Source of the DNA: Streptomyces althioticus
Lineage (GTDB): Bacteria > Actinomycetota > Actinomycetes > Streptomycetales > Streptomycetaceae
Direction of reading: 5' to 3'
Length of the DNA: 64,000 nucleotides
Assembly: GCA_014649355.1 (NCBI GenBank)
Contig: BMSW01000019.1
Span: forward strand, 57,992 to 121,991
Shown: positions 32,917 through 40,513 of the stretch, in pieces
Position numbering within the stretch: the stretch's first letter is position 1
Layout of the letters: each line of letters starts with the position of its first letter
Program-made: the position numbers and the translations under genes
The notes under the pieces: generated by a model
The model's database searches: none
Told to the model about the DNA's origin: nothing
What the model saw: the letters and a program-made list of their open reading frames with translations, nothing else

Positions 32917-33945
32917 TCAGGCGCGGGTGTCCCAGAGCGTGCCGAGGGCCAGCAGTTCGTCGCGGTACTCGATGCGGTCCGCCCAGTCGGCGGGCCAGGC
33001 GTCCGCGCCCAGGTGGGCGCCCGCGAAGGCCCCCGCGAGGCTGGCGATGGAGTCGGAGTCGCCGGAGGTGCAGGCGGCGCGGCGCAGGGCCGTCACCGGC
33101 TCGTCGACGAAGAGGAGGAAGCAGAGCAGGCCGGTCGCCAGGGCTTCCTCGGCGATCCAGCCCTCGCCGGTGGCCCTGCACGGGTCGGTCTCCGGGGAGG
33201 CGGTCCGCACGGCCTCCTGGAGGCGGCCCAGGACGTCCAGGCACTCGTCCCAGCCGCGCGCGATGAACTGCTCCGGGGAGGCGTCCCCGGCGCGGGTCCA
33301 CAGGTCGCCGAGCCAGAACGCGTGGTAGCGGGTGCGGTTCTCGTAGGCGTAGGAGCGCAGCAGGCCGATCAGGCCGGTCGGTTCGGCGCCCTCGGCGAGC
33401 AGCCGTACGGCGTGTGCGGTGAGGTCGGAGGCGGCCAGCGCGGTGGGGTGTCCGTGGGTGAGGGCGGACTGGAACTGGGCGGCGCCGGCGCGCTGTTCGT
33501 CGGTGAGGCCGGGGGCCAGGCCGAGGGGGGCGACGCGCATGTTGGCGCCGCAGCCCTTGGAGTGGATCTGGCTGGCGTCCTGCCAGGGCCGTTCGTCGCG
33601 GGACAGCAGGTGGCAGGCCTTGAGGCAGGTGTTGCCGGGGGCGCGGTTGTTCTCCGGGGACCGCCACCACTCCACGAACTGCTCGCGCAGAGGCCGCTCC
33701 AGGCGCTTCGGCGTGAGTGTCCCGCGGTCCATGGCGGTGCGCAGGCCGCGTCCGAGGGCGAGGGTCATCTGCGTGTCGTCGGTGACGATCGCCGGCTTCG
33801 GCAGCTCCAGGTGCCGCCAGTCGCCGTGGGTGGCGAGGATCGAGGGGACGTCCTTGAACTCGGTGGGGAAGCCGAGGGCGTCCCCGAGGGCGAGTCCGGT
33901 GAGCGCTCCGGTCGCGGCGCGCTTGGTGACGGCGGTCGTGGTCAT
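32917..33945 (-). CDS. ADP-ribosylglycohydrolase (DraG family)
   Basis: 342 residues of the all-helical ADP-ribosylglycohydrolase fold. TGLALGDALGFPTEF (N-terminal loop), TDDTQMTLAL (metal/substrate Asp pair) and CTSGDSDSIASLAGAFAGA (second metal site) are all present. It should remove ADP-ribose from a protein, nucleic acid or small molecule. Its ATG overlaps the stop of the upstream Nudix/NrtR-like gene (ATGA), linking it to NAD or ADP-ribose sensing. No partner ADP-ribosyltransferase is visible nearby. Confidence 0.9.
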   Translation of the reverse strand: MTTTAVTKRAATGALTGLALGDALGFPTEFKDVPSILATHGDWRHLELPKPAIVTDDTQMTLALGRGLRTAMDRGTLTPKRLERPLREQFVEWWRSPENNRAPGNTCLKACHLLSRDERPWQDASQIHSKGCGANMRVAPLGLAPGLTDEQRAGAAQFQSALTHGHPTALAASDLTAHAVRLLAEGAEPTGLIGLLRSYAYENRTRYHAFWLGDLWTRAGDASPEQFIARGWDECLDVLGRLQEAVRTASPETDPCRATGEGWIAEEALATGLLCFLLFVDEPVTALRRAACTSGDSDSIASLAGAFAGAHLGADAWPADWADRIEYRDELLALGTLWDTRA

Positions 33946-34664
33946 GCGGGACGTCCTTCCGGGGTGGGCCGGAGCAGCGGCGGATGGAGGGCGGCGGCGG
34001 TGCCCGCGCGGTACAGCGCGGCGGGCTTGCCCCGGCCGCCGGTGAGGCGCGCGGCGCCGGGGACGGCTTCGACGAAGCCGGGGGTGGCGAGGACCTTGCG
34101 CCGGAAGTTGGGGCGGTCCAGGGCCGTGCCCCAGACGGTCTCGTAGACCTGCTGGAGCTCGCCGAGGGTGAACTCCGGCGGGCAGAAGGCGGTGGCGAGG
34201 CCGGTGTACTCGAGCTTGGCGCCGATCCGGTCCCGCGCGTCGGCGAGGATCCGGTCGTGGTCGAAGGCGAGGTCCCGCGCCGCCTCGTACGGGGTCCAGA
34301 GGGCCTGGGCCGCGTCGCCGCCGCCGTGCGCCTCGGGGGCGTCGGGCAGCAGCGCGGCGAAGGCGACGGACACCACGCGCATGCGCGGGTCCCGGTCGGG
34401 CTCGCTGTAGGTGCGCAGCTGCTCGAGGTGCAGTCCGGTGACGTCGGTCAGGCCGGTCTCCTCGCCCAGTTCGCGCCGGGCGGCGCGCTCCGCGGACTCC
34501 TCGGGCCGCAGGAAGCCCCCGGGCAGCGCCCAGCGGCCCGCGTACGGCTCCTGGCCGCGTTCGACGAGCAGGACGTGCAGCGCGGCCTCGCGGATCGTGA
34601 ACATGGCGAGGTCGACGGTCACGGCGAAGGGCTCGAAGGCGTGCTTGTCGTAGCCGGCCTGCAC
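33942..34664 (-). CDS. NrtR-like Nudix/winged-helix transcriptional regulator
   Basis: 240 residues. A Nudix domain (about 10-140) has GGFLRPEESAERAARRELGEETG, a Nudix box. The C-terminal part (about 150-235, KLEYTGLATAFCPPEFTLGELQQVYETVWGTALDRPNFRRKVL) is the winged helix found in NrtR regulators of NAD metabolism, where the Nudix domain senses ADP-ribose. GTG at 34664 has a GGGGGTGG site upstream; the GTG three codons earlier abuts that site. A 14-bp perfect inverted repeat just upstream is the obvious operator. It is coupled to the DraG-type gene, so the pair may respond to free ADP-ribose. Confidence 0.82.
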   Translation of the reverse strand: MQAGYDKHAFEPFAVTVDLAMFTIREAALHVLLVERGQEPYAGRWALPGGFLRPEESAERAARRELGEETGLTDVTGLHLEQLRTYSEPDRDPRMRVVSVAFAALLPDAPEAHGGGDAAQALWTPYEAARDLAFDHDRILADARDRIGAKLEYTGLATAFCPPEFTLGELQQVYETVWGTALDRPNFRRKVLATPGFVEAVPGAARLTGGRGKPAALYRAGTAAALHPPLLRPTPEGRPA

Positions 34665-34673
34665 GACGTCCAC

Positions 34674-34706
34674 CCCCTTTAATAGTCAGTGCGACTATTA
34701 AAGGGG
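34674..34706. promoter_or_regulatory. 14-bp perfect inverted repeat, candidate NrtR operator
   Basis: CCCCTTTAATAGTC (34674-34687), spacer AGTGC, GACTATTAAAGGGG (34693-34706). The AT-rich centre stands out in this GC-rich DNA, and the site overlaps the likely promoter and ribosome-binding region of the NrtR-like gene. NrtR proteins recognise such A/T-cored palindromes, so autoregulation of the nrtR-draG pair is inferred. A role as terminator for an upstream transcript is the alternative, but no gene ends upstream of it on either strand except rluB at 34731. Confidence 0.7.
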
Positions 34707-34730
34707 TTGGACGTACGGGAGCACAAGCCC

Positions 34731-35846
34731 TTAGAGGTCGACCTCCTGCATCAGCATCCCGACCTCGGTGTTCGACAGCCGCCGCAGCCAGCCCGACTTC
34801 TGGTCGCCCAGGGTGATCGGACCGAAGGCGGTGCGCACCAGCTTGTCGACCGGGAAGCCGGCCTCCGCGAGCATGCGGCGCACGATGTGCTTGCGGCCTT
34901 CGTGGAGGGTCACCTCGACGAGGTAGTTCTTGCCGGTCTGCTCCACCACCCGGAAGTGGTCGGCGCGGGCGTACCCGTCCTCGAGCTGGATGCCGTCCTT
35001 GAGCCGCTTGCCCAGGTCGCGCGGGATGGGCCCGACGATGTGCGCGAGGTAGGTCTTCTTCACGCCGTACCGCGGGTGGGTCAGGCGGTGCGCCAGCTCA
35101 CCGTGGTTGGTGAGCAGGATGACGCCCTCGGTCTCGGTGTCGAGCCGGCCGACGTGGAAGAGCCGGGTCTCCCGGTTGGTGACGTAGTCGCCGAGGCACT
35201 GGCGGCCGTCCGGGTCCTCCATCGTGGAGACGACACCGGCGGGCTTGTTCAGCGAGAAGAACTGGTACGACTGCGTCGCCACGGTCAGGCCGTCGACCTT
35301 GACCTCGTCCTTCTCCGGGTCGACCCGCTTGCCCTGCTCCAGCACGATCTCGCCGTTGACCTCGACGCGCGCCTGCTCGATCAGCTCCTCGCAGGCCCGC
35401 CGGGAGCCGTAGCCGGCCCGGGCGAGCACCTTCTGGAGCCGCTCGCCCTCCTGCTCGGCGCCGGGGAAGGTCTTGGGCAGCTTCACGTCCTTCCTGCCCG
35501 CGTACCGCTCCCGGTTGCGCTCCTCGGCCCGCGCCTCGTACTCACGGGACGTCGCCGGGACCGAGCGGCCCCGCTGCAGGGGCTTCTTCGGCCCGCCCTT
35601 GGCGCCGCCGCGCGCCCCCGGGCCACGGCCCGACTTGGGTCCCTCCTGGGAGGCGCCGGGGCCCACGTCGTAGCGCCGCTCCTCCGGGCGCGGCTTCTTC
35701 GGACGGCCGCCCTGCCGGTCGTCACGGTTGTTGCCGGCGCCGCGGTGGTTACCGCGGCCACCGCCGCTCCCGCCGCGGCCGCCGCTGTTGCCACCACGGC
35801 TCCCGCCGTTGTTTCCGCTGCTGTTCCTGCCGCTGCTGCTTCGCAT
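34731..35846 (-). CDS. rRNA pseudouridine synthase (RluB/RsuA family) with R/G-rich N-terminal tail
   Basis: 371 residues. The first 110 or so are disordered and rich in Gly, Arg, Asn and Ser (RGGNSGGRGG style), then in basic residues. An S4 domain (about 132-180, LQKVLARAGYGSRRACEELIEQARVEVNG) is followed by the catalytic domain with GRLDTETEGVILLTN (nucleophile Asp) and HEGRKHIVRRML. It should isomerise a uridine in 23S or 16S rRNA. ATG overlaps the scpB stop (TGATG), making it the last gene of the parA-like/scpAB operon, an order seen in many Gram-positive bacteria. Confidence 0.9.
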   Translation of the reverse strand: MRSSSGRNSSGNNGGSRGGNSGGRGGSGGGRGNHRGAGNNRDDRQGGRPKKPRPEERRYDVGPGASQEGPKSGRGPGARGGAKGGPKKPLQRGRSVPATSREYEARAEERNRERYAGRKDVKLPKTFPGAEQEGERLQKVLARAGYGSRRACEELIEQARVEVNGEIVLEQGKRVDPEKDEVKVDGLTVATQSYQFFSLNKPAGVVSTMEDPDGRQCLGDYVTNRETRLFHVGRLDTETEGVILLTNHGELAHRLTHPRYGVKKTYLAHIVGPIPRDLGKRLKDGIQLEDGYARADHFRVVEQTGKNYLVEVTLHEGRKHIVRRMLAEAGFPVDKLVRTAFGPITLGDQKSGWLRRLSNTEVGMLMQEVDL

Positions 35847-36478
35847 CAAAAGTCCGTCTTGTCGTCTGCGTCCTCGGAATCCGGGGCGTCCGGATCGAAC
35901 GACGGGACCCCTTCCAGTGTCTCGGCCTCGATCGCCTCCGCCTCCGGGAGGAAGGGCGCGAGCTCCGGGAGCTCGTCCAGGCCGCGCAGGCCCATCCGCT
36001 CCAGGAAGTAGTTCGTCGTCGTGTACAGGATCGCACCTGTTTCGGGTTCCGTGCCCGCCTCCTCGATCAGACCCCGCTGGAGGAGGGTGCGCATCACGCC
36101 GTCGCAGTTGACCCCGCGCACCGCGGAGACCCTGCTGCGGCTGACCGGCTGCCGGTAGGCGACGACCGCGAGGGTCTCCAGGGCGGCCTGGGTGAGGCGG
36201 GCCTGCTGACCGTCCAGCACGAAGCCCTCGACCGCCGCGGCGTACTCGGGGCGGGTGTAGAAACGCCAGCCGCCGGCGACCCGGCGCAGCTCGAAGCCGC
36301 GGCCCTGCACGGTGTACTCATCGGCCAGCTCCCGCAGGGCGTCGGCGACCTGCCGCTTCGGCCGTTCCAGTATTTTCGCCAGGTGCTCCTCGGTCGCGGG
36401 CTCGTCCACGACCATCAGCACGGCCTCCAGGGCCGGTTTCAGGTCGAGCTCCGCGACTCCGCCGGTGTCCTCGCTCAC
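35846..36478 (-). CDS. scpB: Segregation and condensation protein ScpB
   Basis: 210 residues, normal length, with two winged-helix domains: LEAVLMVVDEPATEEHLAKIL and LTQAALETLAVVAYRQPVSRSRVSAVRGVNCDGVMRTL. The latter is the ScpB hallmark. An acidic tail follows. ScpB dimers bind the ScpA kleisin of the SMC complex, which compacts the chromosome. GTG start overlaps the scpA stop (GTGA). Confidence 0.95.
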   Translation of the reverse strand: MSEDTGGVAELDLKPALEAVLMVVDEPATEEHLAKILERPKRQVADALRELADEYTVQGRGFELRRVAGGWRFYTRPEYAAAVEGFVLDGQQARLTQAALETLAVVAYRQPVSRSRVSAVRGVNCDGVMRTLLQRGLIEEAGTEPETGAILYTTTNYFLERMGLRGLDELPELAPFLPEAEAIEAETLEGVPSFDPDAPDSEDADDKTDF

Positions 36479-38400
36479 GGTGTCTTCTCCTCCTGGGGCA
36501 GCTCGGGCGGCCGGTCGAACTCGTCCGTCACCGCCGCCGCCACGTCCTCGTCGCCGCCCGTCCAGCGCACGGTCAGCTCGCCCAGCGCGGTCTCCTGGTC
36601 GAGGGCGACCGCCTTCTCCCGGTACAGCTCCAGCAGGGCGAGGAAGCGGGCCACGACGGTCAGGGTGTCGTCGGTGTCCTCGACCAGCGCACGGAAGCCG
36701 GCCACGCCCAGCTCCTTGAGCCGCGCGACGACGATCCCGGCCTGCTCCTGCACGCTGACCAGCGGCGCGTGGATGTGGTCGACGTACACCTGCGGCTTGG
36801 GCCTGGGCTGCATCGCCTTGACCGCGAGCCTGGCGAACCCCTCGGGCCCGATGCTGATGACCACGTCCGGCAGCAGCTCGGCGTGGTGCGGCTCGAGACC
36901 GACGGTACGGGGGAACCGGCGCGCCTCGTCGTCCAGCCTGCGGCTGAAGATGTCGGCGATCTGCTTGTACGCGCGGTACTGCAGCAGCCGCGCGAACAGC
37001 AGGTCGCGCGCCTCCAGCAGGGCGAGGTCGGCCTCGTCCTCCACCTCGGCGGCGGGCAGCAGCCGGGCCGCCTTGAGGTCGAGCAGGGTGGCGGCGACCA
37101 CGAGGAACTCGGTCGTCTCGTCCAGGTCCCAGTCGGGCCCCAGCGCCCGGATGTACGCCATGAACTCGTCGGTCACCTTGGACAGGGCGACCTCGGTGAC
37201 GTCGAGCTTGTGCTTGGCGATCAACTGGAGGAGCAGATCGAACGGCCCCTCGAAGTTGGCCAGCCGAACCTTGAACCGCCCGTCGTCGGCCTCACCCTCG
37301 GGACCGGCCGCCCCGTCCGAGGCTCCCGCCGGCACCGGCACGACGCCGGCGGGCGCCTCCGTCGCACCCGCCGCCCGCCGCTCACCGGCCGACCCGGGCG
37401 GCACGACTGCCGACTGCGCGGTGGCCGCCGCTTCCGGCAGCGACAGCGGGCGGGGCCCTGCGGGCACGCCGGGAAGTGAGGCCGGTCCGGATGTCGGCCC
37501 GGCGTCCTGAAGCGCCTTCCGCCCGTGCGCGGAAGCGCCGTGCGGGCCGGCACCCTCGGGCCGCGTTCCCACGCCCTCACCGACGGGCGCACCCGCCGTG
37601 CCGGTGCCCTCGGCGGACTCCCGCAGCACACCGGACGATGCCGCCGACGCCGTGGCCACGCCTTCCGCTCCGCCAGGGACACCCTGGCCGACGGAAGGCC
37701 CGTCAGCGCCCGCAGACGGGTGCGGAGCCCCTTCGCCGACAGGAGGGACGACGGCAGCCGCAGCCGAGCGCGACGCACCCCCGTCGGCAGACACGCCACC
37801 GGGGCGCTCAGCCACTCCGCTCGCGGCACCGTCACCGCCGGAAGGCCCGCCAGCGCCCGCAGGCGGGTGCGGCACCCCCTCGCCGACAGACACAGTCACG
37901 CCTGCGGGACGCTCAGCCACCCCGCTCCGGCGACCCTCCCCGACAGGAGGGACGACGGCAGCCGCAGGCGAGCGCGACGCACCCCCGTCGGCAGATACGC
38001 CACCGGGGCGCTCAGCCACTCCGCTCGCGGCACCGTCACCGCCGGAAGGCCCGCCAGCGCCCGCAGGCTGGTCCGACGCAGCCCCGCCGGCAGACACAGC
38101 CCCACCCTCAGGGCGCTCAGCCACCCCGGTCGGGTTCGAGGCACCCTCGCCCGCGGAAAGCGCGTCAGCGGCCGCAGGCGAGACACGCACAGCCCCGTCG
38201 GCAGGCGCGGGCGCGTCCTCGGCGTGTTCAGCCGGCTCGCCCGGCGTCCGCCGCCGGTCGTCCGTCGGCGGGACCGTCGGCGACGCGTCCGCGGACGCGG
38301 CCCTCTCCGCGGCGACGGGTGCCGCGTCCGCAGAGGTGGCCGGGCCGCGGCCCAGGGGGCGGCGGCGCGGTGCGGGGGCGGCCGGGTCGTTCGAGGTCAT
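36475..38400 (-). CDS. scpA: ScpA kleisin with 372-residue low-complexity N-terminal extension
   Basis: 641 residues, over twice the usual size. The C-terminal 269 residues are a full ScpA kleisin: VRLANFEGPFDLLLQLIAKHKLDVTEVALSKVT at its start, ATLLDLKAARLLP, LLQYRAYKQIADIFSRR, and a C-terminal winged helix ending ALGELTVRW. It bridges SMC heads with ScpB. Residues 1-372 are Ala/Gly/Pro/Ser/Glu-rich, with blocks GVAERPxGVSADGGASR, AAAVVPPVGEG and AGGPSGGDGAASGVAERPGG repeated. The underlying DNA has 128-bp near-identical copies 204 bases apart (37737-37864 and 37941-38068). The start at 38400 lies 18 bases after the preceding stop. Confidence 0.9.
   Translation of the reverse strand: MTSNDPAAPAPRRRPLGRGPATSADAAPVAAERAASADASPTVPPTDDRRRTPGEPAEHAEDAPAPADGAVRVSPAAADALSAGEGASNPTGVAERPEGGAVSAGGAASDQPAGAGGPSGGDGAASGVAERPGGVSADGGASRSPAAAVVPPVGEGRRSGVAERPAGVTVSVGEGVPHPPAGAGGPSGGDGAASGVAERPGGVSADGGASRSAAAAVVPPVGEGAPHPSAGADGPSVGQGVPGGAEGVATASAASSGVLRESAEGTGTAGAPVGEGVGTRPEGAGPHGASAHGRKALQDAGPTSGPASLPGVPAGPRPLSLPEAAATAQSAVVPPGSAGERRAAGATEAPAGVVPVPAGASDGAAGPEGEADDGRFKVRLANFEGPFDLLLQLIAKHKLDVTEVALSKVTDEFMAYIRALGPDWDLDETTEFLVVAATLLDLKAARLLPAAEVEDEADLALLEARDLLFARLLQYRAYKQIADIFSRRLDDEARRFPRTVGLEPHHAELLPDVVISIGPEGFARLAVKAMQPRPKPQVYVDHIHAPLVSVQEQAGIVVARLKELGVAGFRALVEDTDDTLTVVARFLALLELYREKAVALDQETALGELTVRWTGGDEDVAAAVTDEFDRPPELPQEEKTP
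37737..38068 (-). repeat. 128-bp direct repeats within scpA
   Basis: 37737-37864 and 37941-38068 are the same 128 bases with about two differences, at an offset of 204 bases (68 codons, in frame). Shorter, more diverged copies flank them. The near identity indicates recent duplication or gene conversion. Confidence 0.85.
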
Positions 38401-38418
38401 GGCCCCCGCAGGCTACCG

Positions 38419-38967
38419 CTACCGTCCCCGCAGGCGTCGTACGAGGATGCTGGCGTCCCCCCGGCTCTCCAGGTCCGCGAGGACCACGGCGACCGCCTCG
38501 CGGACGATGCGCCCGCGGTCGACGGCGAGGCCGTGCTCACCGCGCAGGACCAGACGCGCGTGCTCGAGGTCCATCAGCTCCTCGGCGGAGACGTACACGG
38601 TGATCTTCTCGTCGTGCCGCTCGCGGCCGCTGGGCCGCCGTGCCGCGGGCCGTCCCCGCTTGCGCGGTGCCGCGGCGGCCGTGCCGTCGCCTGCCGCCGC
38701 CGTGCGCCGTCCGGCGCCCGCGGCGCCCCGGATGCGGGACTCGCCGGTCTCGGCGGGCTCCACGTCCGCCGCGGCGTGCTCCGCGCCCTCGCCGTCGCCG
38801 CCCTGCACGGGCACCGACTGCGGCGCGTCCTCGTTCGTGGCGGCGGCCGCGTCGCCCTCCCCCGCGGGAGCGGGGACCCGGGCGTCGCCGCCACGCCTGG
38901 GGGTGGACGCCTGGAGCGCCATCCCCCCTGTCGTACGGAAGAGTTCGTCGGCCCCCGGCAGACTCAC
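38419..38967 (-). CDS. ParA-linked protein with C-terminal ribbon-helix-helix-like segment
   Basis: 182 residues. The first 110 or so are Ala/Gly/Asp-rich and probably disordered, followed by a basic patch (RKRGRPAARRPSGRERHDE). The last 60 residues (KITVYVSAEELMDLEHARLVLRGEHGLAVDRGRIVREAVAVVLADLE) have a strand then two helices, as in ribbon-helix-helix DNA-binding proteins. The GTG at 38967 overlaps the stop of the ParA-like gene (GTGA). It therefore sits where a ParB or other DNA-binding partner of a ParA ATPase is often found. A role as DNA adaptor for that ATPase is inference. Confidence 0.72.
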   Translation of the reverse strand: MSLPGADELFRTTGGMALQASTPRRGGDARVPAPAGEGDAAAATNEDAPQSVPVQGGDGEGAEHAAADVEPAETGESRIRGAAGAGRRTAAAGDGTAAAAPRKRGRPAARRPSGRERHDEKITVYVSAEELMDLEHARLVLRGEHGLAVDRGRIVREAVAVVLADLESRGDASILVRRLRGR

Positions 38968-40142
38968 TCGGCGTGACACCGGGCGAGCACCTCCCTGGCG
39001 AGCTGGCGATAGGCGGCGGCACCGACGGAGTTGGACGCGTACGTGGTGATCGGCTCACCGGCGACCGTGGTCTCCGGGAAGCGGACCGTGCGTCCGATGA
39101 CCGTGTGGTAGACGTGGTCGTCGAACGCCTCGACCACCCGCGCGAGCACCTCACGGCTGTGCACCGTGCGCGAGTCGTACATGGTGGCGAGGATCCCGTC
39201 GAGCTCCAGCTCCGGGTTGAGCCGCTCCTGGACCTTCTCGATGGTCTCGGTCAGCAGGGCGACACCGCGCAGCGCGAAGAACTCGCACTCCAGCGGCACG
39301 ATCACCTTGTGCGCCGCGGTGAGCGCGTTGACCGTGAGCAGGCCGAGCGAGGGCTGACAGTCGATCACGATGTAGTCGTAGTCGTCCATCAGCGGCTTCA
39401 GCGCCCGCTGCAGCGTCGACTCGCGCGCGACCTCGCTCACCAGCTGGACCTCGGCCGCCGACAGGTCGATGTTGCTGGGCAGCAGGTCCATGTTCGGGAC
39501 CGCGGTCTTCAGGAGCACCTCGTCGGCCGCCATGCCCCGCTCCATGAGCAGGTTGTAGACGGTGAGGTCGAGCTCCATCGGGTTGACGCCGAGTCCGACC
39601 GACAGCGCGCCCTGCGGGTCGAAGTCGACGAGCAGCACCCGGCGTCCGTACTCCGCGAGCGCGGCACCCAGGTTGATGGTCGACGTGGTCTTGCCGACGC
39701 CGCCCTTCTGGTTGCACATCGCGATGATCTTCGCGGGTCCGTGGTCGGTCAGCGGGCCCGGGATCGGGAAGTACGGCAGCGGGCGCCCGGTCGGGCCGAT
39801 GCGCTCACGGCGCTGGCGTGCCGCGTCGGGCGCGAGCGTGGCCGCGTACTCCGGATCGGGCTCGTACTCGGCGTCGGGGTCGTAGAAGTGCCCCTCGGGC
39901 AGTTCGTCGTAGTCGGCGAAATGGTTGTGGGGCGCGCCACTTCCGTCGCCGGCCATGGCGTTCACGTGATGGCCATCCATGCTCTGGTGTGCTGGGTGAG
40001 TCACTCCTGGAGTTGCGTGACTCTGGTGGGCTGCGAAGGTGCGCACAGCGACGGAGCCGACAGCAGCGAATCCCGCGGACCCCTGGCCCGGCGCAGGCAT
40101 TCCTGGTTGACCACCCCCGGGAGTAAATGTCGACTCATTCAC
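38964..40142 (-). CDS. ParA-like ATPase
   Basis: 392 residues. An N-terminal extension of about 135 residues, rich in His, Pro and Asp, precedes the deviant Walker A KGGVGKTTSTINL, VLLVDFDPQGALS (A') and YDYIVIDCQPSLGLLTVNAL (Walker B). The rest follows ParA/Soj (VIVPLECEFFALRGVALL, RFPETTVAGEPITTYA). It is not in the oriC-proximal parAB context; it heads an operon with an RHH-like protein, scpA, scpB and rluB. A role in chromosome organisation or positioning of the condensin is suggested by context. GTG start, with AGGAGG 11 bases upstream. Confidence 0.88.
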   Translation of the reverse strand: MNESTFTPGGGQPGMPAPGQGSAGFAAVGSVAVRTFAAHQSHATPGVTHPAHQSMDGHHVNAMAGDGSGAPHNHFADYDELPEGHFYDPDAEYEPDPEYAATLAPDAARQRRERIGPTGRPLPYFPIPGPLTDHGPAKIIAMCNQKGGVGKTTSTINLGAALAEYGRRVLLVDFDPQGALSVGLGVNPMELDLTVYNLLMERGMAADEVLLKTAVPNMDLLPSNIDLSAAEVQLVSEVARESTLQRALKPLMDDYDYIVIDCQPSLGLLTVNALTAAHKVIVPLECEFFALRGVALLTETIEKVQERLNPELELDGILATMYDSRTVHSREVLARVVEAFDDHVYHTVIGRTVRFPETTVAGEPITTYASNSVGAAAYRQLAREVLARCHAE

Positions 40143-40513
40143 AAGTCGTCTTACCTCCTTGGTGACCAGGAAACTTCTAGACAGGTCAGCGTGGCACCAT
40201 GCCGACGGTTGGCGACTCTATGGCGTGTCGGCCGTCCGCAGCAACACAATCCGCCGGACCCGGCACGATGTGTCGGTAATGAAACACCCCTCTGTCAAGG
40301 GCGTACAGCCGTCGCACGGCAGGATTCACGGGTGTACGAATCGGTAGAACGGTTACGTTCGAGGCGAGTTGTCCCCGAACCAGGACGTGACCATACACAC
40401 ATCCGGCCGGACCTTGGCACGCAAGGTCCGGCCTGGTGCGAGGCGTTGACGTCCGGTGTTGACGTATCGCCTTTGCGGGTCCGTGACTTGGTCGACTTAA
40501 CGCCGTGCGCGGG
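40143..40513. other. Intergenic region between parA-like gene and ald
   Basis: 371 bases. Contains the promoter of the parA-like operon (direction minus) and, at 40405-40433, the ald terminator. No gene is seen. The part nearest 40143 carries the AGGAGG ribosome binding site on the minus strand. Confidence 0.6.
40405..40433 (-). terminator. Terminator of ald
   Basis: GGCCGGACCTT (40405-40415) pairs perfectly with AAGGTCCGGCC (40423-40433) over a 7-base loop, about 80-110 bases past the ald stop. Confidence 0.7.
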
